A DNA stretch of 64,000 bases, from the NCBI RefSeq assembly GCF_018613935.1, contig NZ_JAGGPF010000003.1, forward strand, positions 1 through 64,000, given 5' to 3'. The notes under the pieces are model-generated. The model had not been told where the DNA came from. It did no database searches and saw only the letters and a program-made list of their open reading frames with translations. Both the position numbers and the translations under genes were made by a program. The stretch comes from Agromyces sp. ISL-38. GTDB lineage: Bacteria > Actinomycetota > Actinomycetes > Actinomycetales > Microbacteriaceae. Shown here piece by piece: positions 27,273-35,597 of this stretch (position 1 is its first letter; each line of letters opens with the position of its first letter).

Positions 27273-28220
27273 ATGAGCATCGCGAAGGCTGCAGCCCGCA
27301 TCGCCGCCGCGTCGCTCGTGGTCGTCGCGCTGGCCGCGTGCACCTCGCCGGGCAACGCACCACGGATCGCGACCTCGTCGCCGAGTGCGAGCGCGATCGA
27401 CCTGCCCGTCCCGCCCGCGTCGCAATTCGACCCGGGCTACATCGTGAGCGACGACGCGTTCTACGACAGCAGCGCGCTCAGCGAACGCGAGATCCAGTCG
27501 TTCCTCGAACAGGTCAACTGCCGGCCGGAACCCGGTGTGAAGTGCCTCGCCGACTTCCAGCAGAGCACGGTCACGCAGTCCGCCGCCGGACCCGGGCACT
27601 GCGCCGAGTACCGCGGCGGCATCCGCGAGCGCGCGAGCCGCATCATCGCCAAGGTCGCCGAGGCGTGCGGCGTGAGCCCGCGCACGCTGCTCGTGCTCCT
27701 CCAGAAGGAGCAGTCCCTGCTCACCCGGCCGACCGCCTCGGGGTACTTGAGGGCCACCGGCTACGGCTGCCCCGACACCGCCGATTGCGACGCGAAGTAC
27801 TTCGGCTTCTTCAACCAGGTGTACAACGCGGCGTGGCAGTTCCGGCAGTACACGGAGAAGCCCGTCCGCAAGTTCCAGGTCGGCACGGTCGACGTGCAGT
27901 TCAATCCCGATGCCGCGTGCGGTGCATCATCGGTGACCATCCGCAACCAGGCCACCGCGAACCTCTACAACTACACGCCGTATCAGCCCAACGACGCGAC
28001 GCTCGACGATCCTCGAGGGGGCGACGCGTGCTCGGCGTTCGGCAACCTCAACTTCTGGCGCATCTGGCATCGGTGGTTCGGCGATCCCGAGGCCGAGCGC
28101 TTCCCGGCGTTCTTCCCGCCCTGCACGAGGCTCGTGGGCGGCCACACGTGTCCGGCGCCGGTGCCCACGCTGCCGGCACTGCCCGCACTCGACAGCCGGC
28201 CTGCAGTGGAGCGCCGCTGA
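27273..28220 (+). CDS. Secreted lipoprotein with a conserved actinobacterial domain of unknown function
   Basis: A 315-residue lipoprotein: signal peptide with lipobox SLVVVALAAC, a Ser/Ala/Pro linker, then a conserved region beginning GYIVSDDAFYDSSALSEREIQSFLEQVN and continuing KVAEACGVSPRTLLVLLQKEQSLLT, GYGCPDT and FFNQVYNAAWQFRQYT. Proteins with this region are often labelled hemagglutinin or hydrolase-like; the KEQSLL helix recalls lysozyme/transglycosylase folds, so a cell-wall role is possible but unproven. Six or more Cys suggest disulfides outside the cell. TATCGT lies 7 bases before the ATG at 27273. Confidence 0.75.
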   Translation: MSIAKAAARIAAASLVVVALAACTSPGNAPRIATSSPSASAIDLPVPPASQFDPGYIVSDDAFYDSSALSEREIQSFLEQVNCRPEPGVKCLADFQQSTVTQSAAGPGHCAEYRGGIRERASRIIAKVAEACGVSPRTLLVLLQKEQSLLTRPTASGYLRATGYGCPDTADCDAKYFGFFNQVYNAAWQFRQYTEKPVRKFQVGTVDVQFNPDAACGASSVTIRNQATANLYNYTPYQPNDATLDDPRGGDACSAFGNLNFWRIWHRWFGDPEAERFPAFFPPCTRLVGGHTCPAPVPTLPALPALDSRPAVERR

Positions 28221-28225
28221 CCTGC

Positions 28226-28711
28226 TCAGGCACGCACCGGTGTCACGACCACGACGGGCTCGTGGTGCACCGGGAACGCCACGGAGGCCGCGATGAAGCA
28301 CTTCTCGGTTGCCTCGGCGTGAATCCGCTGGGCCACCTCGACCATCGTCTCGTCGGCCACGACGACGTGCGGGTGCAGGGTCACCTCGGTGAAGACCCCG
28401 CCGCCGCGTCCGTCTTCGACCATCGTGCCGCTCGGGGCATCCGTGTATCCGTGCACGATCACGCCGTGCTGGGTCGCGACGTGCAGGTACGAGAGCATGT
28501 GGCACTGGCTGAGCGCCGCGATCATCAGCTCCTCGGGGTTCCAGCGCTCGGGGTCGCCATGGAACACCCGGTCGCTGGACCCGTCGATGTCGTGCGACTT
28601 GCCGGCCGCCCGCACGACGTGCTGGCGGCTGTACGCGCGGTACCCCGAGGTTCCCTCGCCGCGATCGCCCTGCCATTCGACCTCGACCGAGTAGTGGTGT
28701 TCGCCGAGCAT
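28226..28711 (-). CDS. OsmC-family peroxiredoxin-like protein
   Basis: A 161-residue OsmC-family protein, a class that reduces organic hydroperoxides with two Cys. The first Cys is in MIAALSQCHMLSYLHVA and the second in ATEKCFIAASVAFPVHHEP, as the family requires. GEGTSGYRAYSRQHVV near the start is characteristic of the YhfA/OsmC-like branch. The ATG at 28711 follows GGAGG. Divergent from gabT across 94 bases and convergent with the lipoprotein gene, with only 5 bases between stops. Confidence 0.88.
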   Translation of the reverse strand: MLGEHHYSVEVEWQGDRGEGTSGYRAYSRQHVVRAAGKSHDIDGSSDRVFHGDPERWNPEELMIAALSQCHMLSYLHVATQHGVIVHGYTDAPSGTMVEDGRGGGVFTEVTLHPHVVVADETMVEVAQRIHAEATEKCFIAASVAFPVHHEPVVVVTPVRA

Positions 28712-28805
28712 GTGGCCTCCGATCGATTGCGAGTGGGCTGCATCCGATTCTGCCCCTTGGGCGGCCGCGGCGCAGCACGAGCGGCGGCGATAGGGTGGGA
28801 GAACC

Positions 28806-30182
28806 ATGACTGACACCCAGATATCCGCGCAGACCGCGCCCGCGCCGGTGTACTCCGTGCCGCAGGAGCGCAAGGTGGTGACCGCGATTCCCGGTCCCAA
28901 GTCCGAGCAGCTGCACGCCAGGCGCGCGAAGGTCGTCTCGGCCGGCGTGTCCTCGGCCCTGCCCGTCTACATCGAGCGCGCGAACGGCGCGATCCTCGTC
29001 GATGTCGATGGCAACCGGTTCGTCGACTTCGGCGCCGGCATCGGCGTGACGACCGTCGGGCACACCGAGGAACGCGTGGTCGCTGCGGCGGCGAGCCAGC
29101 TGCAAGACGTGATCCACACCCTCTTCACGATCACCCCCTACGAGGAGTACGTGCGCGTCGCCGAGCTCCTCGCCGAGCACACGCCCGGCACTTGGGAGAA
29201 GAAGTCGGTGCTCGTCAACTCCGGCGCCGAGGCGGTCGAGAACGGCGTGAAGATCGCCCGCAAGTTCACCGGCCGGCGAGCCGTCGCGGTGCTCGACCAC
29301 GCATACCACGGACGTACGAACCTCACGATGGCGATGAACTACAAGGCGCACCCGTACGCGACCGGCTACGGCCCGCTCGCCGGCGACGTCTATCACGCTC
29401 CGAGCTCCTATCCCTATCGCGACGGATTGAGCGGTGCGGATGCCGCGGCGCACACGATCGCCTACCTCGAGAAGGTCATCGGCGCGACCGACCTCGCCTG
29501 CCTCGTGGTCGAACCCATCCAGGGCGAGGGCGGCTTCATGGTGCCGGCCGACGGCTATCTGCAGATCCTGCAGCGGTGGTGCACCGAGCACGGCGTCGTG
29601 ATGATCGCCGACGAGATCCAGAGCGGCATGGCCCGCACCGGCCACTACTACGCGAGCGAGCACTTCGGCTGGGAGCCCGACCTCGTGCTCTCGGCGAAGG
29701 GCATCGCCGGCGGCCTCCCGCTCGCCGCGGTCACGGGTCGCGCCGAGATCATGGACGCCTCACAGCCGGGCGGACTCGGCGGCACCTTCGGCGGCAATCC
29801 CGTCGCGTGCGCCGCGGCGATCGCGGTGTTCGAGGCGATCGAGGAGAACCACCTCCTCGACGCCGCCATGCGCATCGAAGCCACCCTGAAGGCCGGACTC
29901 GCGCGGCTGCAGCAGCGGTACGACATCATCGGCGACATCCGCGGCAAGGGCGCGATGGTCGCCATCGAGCTCGTTCAGCCCGGCACCGCCGCGACCACGA
30001 AGACCCCGAACCCCGAAGCCGTCACCGCGATCGTCGCCTACGCGGCGCAGCACGGCGTGCTGTTCCTGAACGCGGGCACGTGGGGCAATGTACTGCGCTT
30101 CCTGCCCAGCCTCGCCGTGAGCGATGCCCTGATCGAAGACGGCCTCAGCGTGCTCGACGACGCCCTCGCCTCGCTCGGGTAG
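28806..30182 (+). CDS. gabT: 4-aminobutyrate aminotransferase
   Basis: A 458-residue class III PLP enzyme moving the amino group of GABA to 2-oxoglutarate. The PLP Lys is in LVLSAKGIAGGLPLAAVTGR, the Asp in MIADEIQSGMARTG, and the substrate-end motif VDFGAGIGVTTVGH near residue 75. GABA is the product of putrescine breakdown, and a polyamine transporter lies just downstream on the opposite strand. A GGGAGA ribosome site precedes the ATG. The asparaginase gene follows after 4 bases. Confidence 0.93.
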   Translation: MTDTQISAQTAPAPVYSVPQERKVVTAIPGPKSEQLHARRAKVVSAGVSSALPVYIERANGAILVDVDGNRFVDFGAGIGVTTVGHTEERVVAAAASQLQDVIHTLFTITPYEEYVRVAELLAEHTPGTWEKKSVLVNSGAEAVENGVKIARKFTGRRAVAVLDHAYHGRTNLTMAMNYKAHPYATGYGPLAGDVYHAPSSYPYRDGLSGADAAAHTIAYLEKVIGATDLACLVVEPIQGEGGFMVPADGYLQILQRWCTEHGVVMIADEIQSGMARTGHYYASEHFGWEPDLVLSAKGIAGGLPLAAVTGRAEIMDASQPGGLGGTFGGNPVACAAAIAVFEAIEENHLLDAAMRIEATLKAGLARLQQRYDIIGDIRGKGAMVAIELVQPGTAATTKTPNPEAVTAIVAYAAQHGVLFLNAGTWGNVLRFLPSLAVSDALIEDGLSVLDDALASLG

Positions 30183-30186
30183 CGCG

Positions 30187-31176
30187 GTGCCAGGCACGTT
30201 CAGCATCACTGACTCCGTCGAACTCGCTGTGGTCGAACGAGGTGGTTTCATCGAGTCCCGTCACGCCGGCTCTGCCGTTGTGCTCTCCCCCGACGGCGAG
30301 GTCGTGCGCGCGCTCGGCGACGTGCGATCGCCGATCTTCCCGCGTTCCTGCCTGAAGCCGTTCCAAGCGGTCGCCGTGATGACCTCCGGGGTCAACCTCC
30401 GGGGTGAAGACGCGGCCATCTCGACGGCGAGCCACTCGGGCACGGCGGCGCACGTCTCCCTCGTGCGCGGGCTCCTCGACCGCGCGTCGCTGCCGGTCTC
30501 GGCGCTCGGCTGCCCGCCCGCGGCGCCGTCCGACCAGGCCGCTCGCGATCAGCTCGTGCGTTCGGGCGGCCCGCGCGAGCGCGTCTACATGAACTGCTCG
30601 GGCAAGCACGCCGCCATGCTCCTCGCATGCGTCGCGAACGAGTGGCCGCTCGAGGGCTACCTCGACCCCGAGCATCCGCTCCAGAAGCGCATCCTCGACG
30701 TCATCGAACGGTTCACGGGCGAACGCCCCGCCGCCACCGCGGTCGACGGCTGTGGCTCGCCGGTGCACGCCATCACCCTCAACGCGCTGGCACGCGGCAT
30801 CCAGAAGATCACCACCGCCGCGACGGCATCGCCATTCGCGCTCTACCGCGAGGCGGCCGCGCTCACCGAGGCGGCTCGAGCGAATCCGTGGGCGGTCGGC
30901 GGCCCCGGCCAGCCCGACACGATCGCGATGGAGCGCCTCGGCGTGTTCGCGAAGATCGGCGCAGAGGGCATCATGGTGATGACCGCGCCGAACGGCACGA
31001 CGACGGCGCTCAAGGTGCTCGACGGCTCGTCGCGGGCTTCGACGATCATCGCGCTCCGTCTGCTCGCCGAAGCCGGCGCGGTCGAGCACGACGCGGTCGA
31101 CGCGGTGCAGACCGAGCTCGACCTGTGGGTCATGGGTGGCGAGCGTCGGGTCGGGCAGATCCGCGCCAAGTTCTGA
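30187..31176 (+). CDS. Type II (plant/rhizobial-type) asparaginase
   Basis: A 329-residue protein of the asparaginase II family (DUF1094-type, Rhizobium etli AnsA relatives), distinct from E. coli AnsB. Family landmarks: VVERGGFIESRHAGSAVV, FPRSCLKPFQA (catalytic Ser-x-x-Lys region), SHSGTAAHV and MNCSGKHAAMLLAC with the metal/catalytic Cys-Lys. It starts with GTG 4 bases after gabT and ends before a strong terminator. It would release ammonia from asparagine; linkage with gabT suggests nitrogen scavenging. Confidence 0.85.
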   Translation: MPGTFSITDSVELAVVERGGFIESRHAGSAVVLSPDGEVVRALGDVRSPIFPRSCLKPFQAVAVMTSGVNLRGEDAAISTASHSGTAAHVSLVRGLLDRASLPVSALGCPPAAPSDQAARDQLVRSGGPRERVYMNCSGKHAAMLLACVANEWPLEGYLDPEHPLQKRILDVIERFTGERPAATAVDGCGSPVHAITLNALARGIQKITTAATASPFALYREAAALTEAARANPWAVGGPGQPDTIAMERLGVFAKIGAEGIMVMTAPNGTTTALKVLDGSSRASTIIALRLLAEAGAVEHDAVDAVQTELDLWVMGGERRVGQIRAKF

Positions 31177-31187
31177 CGGCAGCTCGG

Positions 31188-31225
31188 CGGATGCCGCCGC
31201 GCACCTGGTGGTGCGGCGGCATCCG
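31188..31225. terminator. Bidirectional terminator between asparaginase and the polyamine transporter
   Basis: The arm 31188-31205 pairs with 31210-31225 apart from a 2-base bulge, around a TGGT loop; flanking AGCTCGG/CCGAGCT can extend it. It lies between convergent stops at 31176 and 31229 and carries GGATGCC and GGCATCC in its arms. Confidence 0.8.
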
Positions 31226-31228
31226 TCG

Positions 31229-32122
31229 TCAGCCGAGCTTCGCGAGCCGCTTCGCGCGCGCCGTGCGCGAGACCTGCGCCGCGATCACGAGCACGAGGGC
31301 GAACATGAACACCGCCGACGCTATGACGTTGGCTTCGGCTGGGATGCCGCGCGACGCCGAGATGTACACGTACTTCGGGAACGTCGACACCGATCCCGAG
31401 TTGAAGTTCGTGATGATGAAGTCGTCGAAGCTCAGCGCGAACGAGAGCAGCGCCGCAGCGAGGATGCCGGGAGTGAGCAGGGGGAACGTGACGCGCCAGA
31501 ACACCTGCGCCGGCGAACCGTAGAGGTCGCGGCCCGCTTCCTCGAGCGCCGGATCGAGACTCGAGATTCGCGCCTTGACCGTGACCACGACGAAGCTGAT
31601 GCAGAACATCGTGTGCGCCAGGATGATCGTCGTCATGTCCTTCGGCACGCCGACGGCGAGGAACTGCGCGGCGAGCCCCGCGCCCAGCACGACCTCCGGC
31701 GTCGCCATCGGGAGGAACAGCAGCAGGCTTATCGCCGACCGCGCGCGGAAGCGATAGCGCACGAGTGCGAGGGCGATCATCGTGCCGAGCGTGGTGGCGA
31801 TGACCGTCGCGGCGACACCGATCACGATGCTGTTGCCGAACGCCTGGCAGACGGCACCGCCTTCGACGTTGCAGACGTTCAGCCACTTGTCGAAGGTGAA
31901 CCCGCGCCAGGAGATGTTCGACTTGAGCGAGTCGTTGAACGAGAACACGAACGTGTACACGATGGGAATCAGCAGGAACACGAACGCGATGATCGTGTAG
32001 GCCGGGAGCAGCCAGTCGCCGAGTCCGACCCGCCGTCGCCGCGGCGTGCGGCGCCCCGGGTCGCGGGCCTCGCTCTCGGCCAGCTCGCCGAGGACCGCCG
32101 CCGCCTGGACTTCGCCGCTCAC
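31229..32122 (-). CDS. potC: Polyamine ABC transporter permease, PotC-like
   Basis: A 297-residue inner-membrane permease with six segments and the BPD permease loop EEAGRDLYGSPAQVFWRVTFPLLTPGI (the EAA motif). It resembles PotC of the spermidine/putrescine importer. The start is GTG at 32122, overlapping the potB stop as GTGA. The first 35 residues are charged and cytoplasmic. Last gene of the potD-A-B-C-ordered operon. Confidence 0.9.
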   Translation of the reverse strand: MSGEVQAAAVLGELAESEARDPGRRTPRRRRVGLGDWLLPAYTIIAFVFLLIPIVYTFVFSFNDSLKSNISWRGFTFDKWLNVCNVEGGAVCQAFGNSIVIGVAATVIATTLGTMIALALVRYRFRARSAISLLLFLPMATPEVVLGAGLAAQFLAVGVPKDMTTIILAHTMFCISFVVVTVKARISSLDPALEEAGRDLYGSPAQVFWRVTFPLLTPGILAAALLSFALSFDDFIITNFNSGSVSTFPKYVYISASRGIPAEANVIASAVFMFALVLVIAAQVSRTARAKRLAKLG

Positions 32123-33030
32123 AGGAGCTCCTCTGTTCCGGATCGCTTCACGTACACCCCGACGAGCACGAGGATCACGGCCATGAGGATGATCGAGAGC
32201 GCCGCGGCTGCCGGATAGTTCAGGAGCACGAGGAAGTTCGCCTCGATCACGTTGCCCATCATCTGGGTCTCGGTGCCGCCGAGGAAGTCCCGGCTCGCAT
32301 TGATGTAGTCGCCGGCGGCCGGGATGAAGGTGAGCAGGGTGCCGGCGACGATGCCGGGCATCGACAGCGGGATCGTCACCTTGCGGAAGACCGTGAACGG
32401 ACTCGCATAGAGGTCGCTGCCGGCCTCGAGGAAACGCGTGTCGAGCCGCTCGAGCGTCGTGTAGAGCGGGAGCGTCATGAACGGGATGAAGTTGTAGGTC
32501 AGACCGAAGATGACGGCGAAGGGGGTGCCCGTGAAGTGCGCGTCGGGCGCCATGAGCGACAGTGCCTTCAGCGAGGTGATGACGAACGACTCGTCGGACA
32601 GGAGCTGCTTCCACGCGAGGGTGCGCAGCAGGAAGCTGATGAAGAACGGGGCGATCACGAGCACGAGCATGAGCCCCTGCAGCATCGGCCGGCGCCTCGC
32701 CTTCACCCCGATGAAGTATGCGAGCGGATAGCTGATGATGAGCGCCAGCACCGTGGAGGCGAGGGCATATCCGAAGGAGCGCAGGATGTGCGGCAGGTAG
32801 CCCTGGATGACCGCCGTGTAGTTCTGCCAGTTGAACGCGTAGTCGAACTGGCCGATGTCGCCGAACTCGCGCGGCGCCTGCAGCGAGGTCAGCAGCAGCG
32901 AGATGAGCGGCGCGAGGAAGAAGAGCACGAGATAGGCGATGCCGGGCAGGAGCAGGAAGAGCGCGATGCGGCTCTTCCGCTTCGGTGCCTGCGTCTGCGC
33001 CTCCGCGGTCGCGAATGCTGCGAAGGCCAT
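32119..33030 (-). CDS. potB: Polyamine ABC transporter permease, PotB-like
   Basis: A 303-residue permease with six membrane segments and the EAA loop EAGSDLYASPFTVFRKVTIPLSMPGIV. PotB-like features include FISFLLRTLAWKQLL. The ATG at 33030 follows GAGGA embedded in the end of potA, 2 bases past its stop. Pairs with PotC to form the channel. Confidence 0.9.
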   Translation of the reverse strand: MAFAAFATAEAQTQAPKRKSRIALFLLLPGIAYLVLFFLAPLISLLLTSLQAPREFGDIGQFDYAFNWQNYTAVIQGYLPHILRSFGYALASTVLALIISYPLAYFIGVKARRRPMLQGLMLVLVIAPFFISFLLRTLAWKQLLSDESFVITSLKALSLMAPDAHFTGTPFAVIFGLTYNFIPFMTLPLYTTLERLDTRFLEAGSDLYASPFTVFRKVTIPLSMPGIVAGTLLTFIPAAGDYINASRDFLGGTETQMMGNVIEANFLVLLNYPAAAALSIILMAVILVLVGVYVKRSGTEELL

Positions 33031-33032
33031 GG

Positions 33033-34238
33033 TCAGCGCTCCTCGAGCTCCGCGACGAGCGCCTCGCGACGGTGCACGGCGATCGTCTCGGTGTCGTCGT
33101 CGGCAGCGAAGCGCGGCGCCGATTCGGCGTCGTCGTCGAGACCGAATCCGTGCGCGACATCCCAGCTCACCCACACCTCGGCCCCTTCGGCCGCGACGGG
33201 ACCCGAGCCGATGTTCTGGGCGAACACCGTGAGGGTGCCCACGCCCGGTACGGTCACGAGGTACTGCGTGCTCACGCCCGAGAACGAGACGTCGATCACG
33301 TGACCGGGTCCGAGCAGGTTGCGCTGCGCGGACTCGCGGGGCGCCTCGCGATGCAGGGCCACCTTCTCGGGGCGAACGCCGATCGTGACCCTGCCCTGGT
33401 GACGCCTCGCACGCTCGGTCGGCACCACGATGCGCGCTCCGGCCGCGTCGACCGTGATCGCCGTGTTCGTGGAGCCGACGACATCGCCGGAGAAGAGGTT
33501 GGACTGGCCGAGGAAGTTCGCCACGAACACCGTCCGCGGTGACTCGTAGAGCTCGGCCGGCGGCCCCATCTGCTCGATCGCACCCTTGTTCATCACCGCG
33601 ACGCTGTCGGCCATGGTCATGGCCTCCTCCTGGTCGTGGGTCACGTGCAGGAAGGTGAGTCCCACCTCTTCCTGGATGGTCTTCAGCTCGAGCTGCATCT
33701 GGCGGCGCAGCTTCAGGTCGAGCGCGCCGAGCGGCTCATCGAGCAGAAGGAGCGCAGGGCGGTTCACGATCGCGCGAGCGAGCGCGACACGCTGCTGCTG
33801 GCCGCCCGAGAGTTGCTGGGGCCTGCGTTGCGCGAGGTGGTCGAGTTCGACGAGCCGGAGCGCCTCGTGGGCCCGCCCCGCGGCATCCGCTATGCGTCGT
33901 CGTTTGAGCCCGAACGAGACGTTCTCGATGATCGACATGTGCGGGAAGAGCGCATAGCTCTGGAACACAGTGTTGACGGGTCGCTCGTGGGCCTTCGTGT
34001 CGGTGACGTCGGCACCGCCGATGAGGATGCGGCCCTGCGTCGGCTCCTCGAGGCCGGCGACGAGCCGGAGTGTCGTCGTCTTACCGCAGCCCGAGGGCCC
34101 CAGCAGTGCGAAGAACGATCCGGCCGGGATGGTGAGGTCGAGCCGTTCGATGGCCGTGAATCCCGGGAACCGCTTCTGGATGCCCACGAGCTCGAGGTCG
34201 GCGCCCTGTTCGGCGAACGCTCCTGCCGACATGCTCAC
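33033..34238 (-). CDS. potA: Polyamine ABC transporter ATP-binding protein, PotA-like
   Basis: A 401-residue ATPase. Walker A is GPSGCGKTTTLRLV, the Q-loop NTVFQSYALFPHM, the signature QLSGGQQQRVALARA, Walker B LLLLDEPLGALD and the switch His in LHVTHDQEEAM. The C-terminal 130 residues form a TOBE/OB domain (RVTIGVRPEKVAL). The start is GTG at 34238, overlapping the potD stop as GTGA; an in-frame ATG is at 34232. It would energise import of putrescine/spermidine. Confidence 0.92.
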   Translation of the reverse strand: MSMSAGAFAEQGADLELVGIQKRFPGFTAIERLDLTIPAGSFFALLGPSGCGKTTTLRLVAGLEEPTQGRILIGGADVTDTKAHERPVNTVFQSYALFPHMSIIENVSFGLKRRRIADAAGRAHEALRLVELDHLAQRRPQQLSGGQQQRVALARAIVNRPALLLLDEPLGALDLKLRRQMQLELKTIQEEVGLTFLHVTHDQEEAMTMADSVAVMNKGAIEQMGPPAELYESPRTVFVANFLGQSNLFSGDVVGSTNTAITVDAAGARIVVPTERARRHQGRVTIGVRPEKVALHREAPRESAQRNLLGPGHVIDVSFSGVSTQYLVTVPGVGTLTVFAQNIGSGPVAAEGAEVWVSWDVAHGFGLDDDAESAPRFAADDDTETIAVHRREALVAELEER

Positions 34239-35449
34239 GAGCCCAGCAGGATGCTCTGGAACTCCGCCTGGTACTTCTGCTCCTCGGCTCCGTCGAGTGC
34301 GCGGAACACGTAGGCGTTCGAGAGCGTCTCCTCGTCGGGGAAGATGAGCTGGTTCTCGGCCAGTTCGGGATCGATCGCGGCAGCGGCCTCCTTGGCGCCG
34401 ACGACCGGCGTGATGAAGTTCACCCACGCGGCGACTTCGGCGGCGACCTCGGGCTCGTAGTAGTAGTTCATGAGCGCCTCGGCATTGGCCTTGCGGGGGG
34501 AGCCGATCGGCACGAGGAAGTTGTCGTTCCAGAGCGTGCCGCCTGCGGTCGGGATGGCGAACTCCCACTTGTCGCCCGCCTCGGCGTTGATGACGGTGAT
34601 GTCCCCCGACCAGCAGATCGCCGCGAGGGTGTCTTCGCTCTTCAGGTCTTCGAGGTAGGAGTTGCCCTTGATGTTGCGAATCTGGCCGTCTGCGACCTGC
34701 TGGCGCAGGAGCTCGATCGCCTCGGAGTACTCGTCGTCGCCCCACTTCCCCGAGATGTCGACGCCGTTCTCGAGCATGATGAGCCCCACGGTGTCGCGCA
34801 TCTCGGAGAGCACACCGACGCGACCTTTGAGGTCGGCCTGCCAGAGGTCGGACACCGACGCGAGCCCGCCGGGCACGGCCTCCTTGTTCCAGCAGATGCC
34901 GGCGAAGCCGCCCTGCCACGGGAGCGAGAACTTGCGCCCTTCATCGAAGTCGACGTCGCGGAGCGAAGGCGTGAGGTTCGCGATGTTCGGGATGTTGCCG
35001 TGGTCGAACTCCTGGGCGTAGCCGAACCGGATCCACCGGGCGATCATCCAGTCGGTCAGACAGACCAGGTCGGCTCCGATGTCCTGACCGAGCGCGAGCT
35101 GGTCTTTCACCTTGCCGTAGTAGGTGTTGTTGTCGTCGACGGCGACCTCGTAGTCGACCGCGATGCCGCTCTCCTTCTGGAAGGCTTCGAGCGTCGGGTA
35201 GTTGCCGTCGTCATCTTCGTCGATGTACGCGGCCCAGTTCGCCCAGTTGAGGGACTTGTCGGTGGCCGATTCGTCGGCGGCAGGCGTGGGCTTGCCCTGT
35301 GCGCCGGCTGGGGAGCACGCCGCGAGTGCGAGCGCCGACGCACCGGCACCGGCGCCGGTGAGGAGCGTGCGACGGTTCAACTGCGCCTGGCGCGCCTGGG
35401 TGATGATGGCGCGGACCATCGGGTCCTGGGGAAGGGGCCGTGTGGTCAC
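34235..35449 (-). CDS. potD: Polyamine-binding lipoprotein, PotD/PotF-like
   Basis: A 404-residue extracellular solute-binding protein. A twin-arginine-like lipoprotein leader (NRRTLLTGAGAGASALALAAC) is followed by LNWANWAAYIDED, a typical start of PotD/PotF proteins. Mid-protein, CWSGDITVINAE and the Trp/Asp/Glu-rich sites fit polyamine binding. The start is GTG at 35449 with AGGAG upstream. First gene of the operon; its promoter is likely in the 148-base gap above it. Confidence 0.9.
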   Translation of the reverse strand: MTTRPLPQDPMVRAIITQARQAQLNRRTLLTGAGAGASALALAACSPAGAQGKPTPAADESATDKSLNWANWAAYIDEDDDGNYPTLEAFQKESGIAVDYEVAVDDNNTYYGKVKDQLALGQDIGADLVCLTDWMIARWIRFGYAQEFDHGNIPNIANLTPSLRDVDFDEGRKFSLPWQGGFAGICWNKEAVPGGLASVSDLWQADLKGRVGVLSEMRDTVGLIMLENGVDISGKWGDDEYSEAIELLRQQVADGQIRNIKGNSYLEDLKSEDTLAAICWSGDITVINAEAGDKWEFAIPTAGGTLWNDNFLVPIGSPRKANAEALMNYYYEPEVAAEVAAWVNFITPVVGAKEAAAAIDPELAENQLIFPDEETLSNAYVFRALDGAEEQKYQAEFQSILLGS

Positions 35450-35487
35450 GGGTACTCCTATCGGTTCGCAAGCTCATGCATGGTGGG

Positions 35488-35493
35488 AAGATA
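35488..35493 (-). promoter_or_regulatory. Candidate -10 box of the polyamine transporter operon
   Basis: TATCTT on the minus strand, 38 bases before the potD GTG, in the AT-rich 148-base gap 35450-35597. A TAACTG-like -35 at 35511-35516 would give a 17-base spacer. Confidence 0.45.
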
Positions 35494-35597
35494 CTGCCAC
35501 ACTGCACGACCAGTTACACGCGATCATGTCCAAATCGTGACGATTATCGAACATTCGGCACGGAATCAGTGCCCGATGGGCGTTATGAGCATCGTTT

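Noticed and set aside
35450-35597. Possible small RNA in the AT-rich gap above potD
   Set aside because: No stable hairpin with a terminator; explained by the promoter of the transporter operon.
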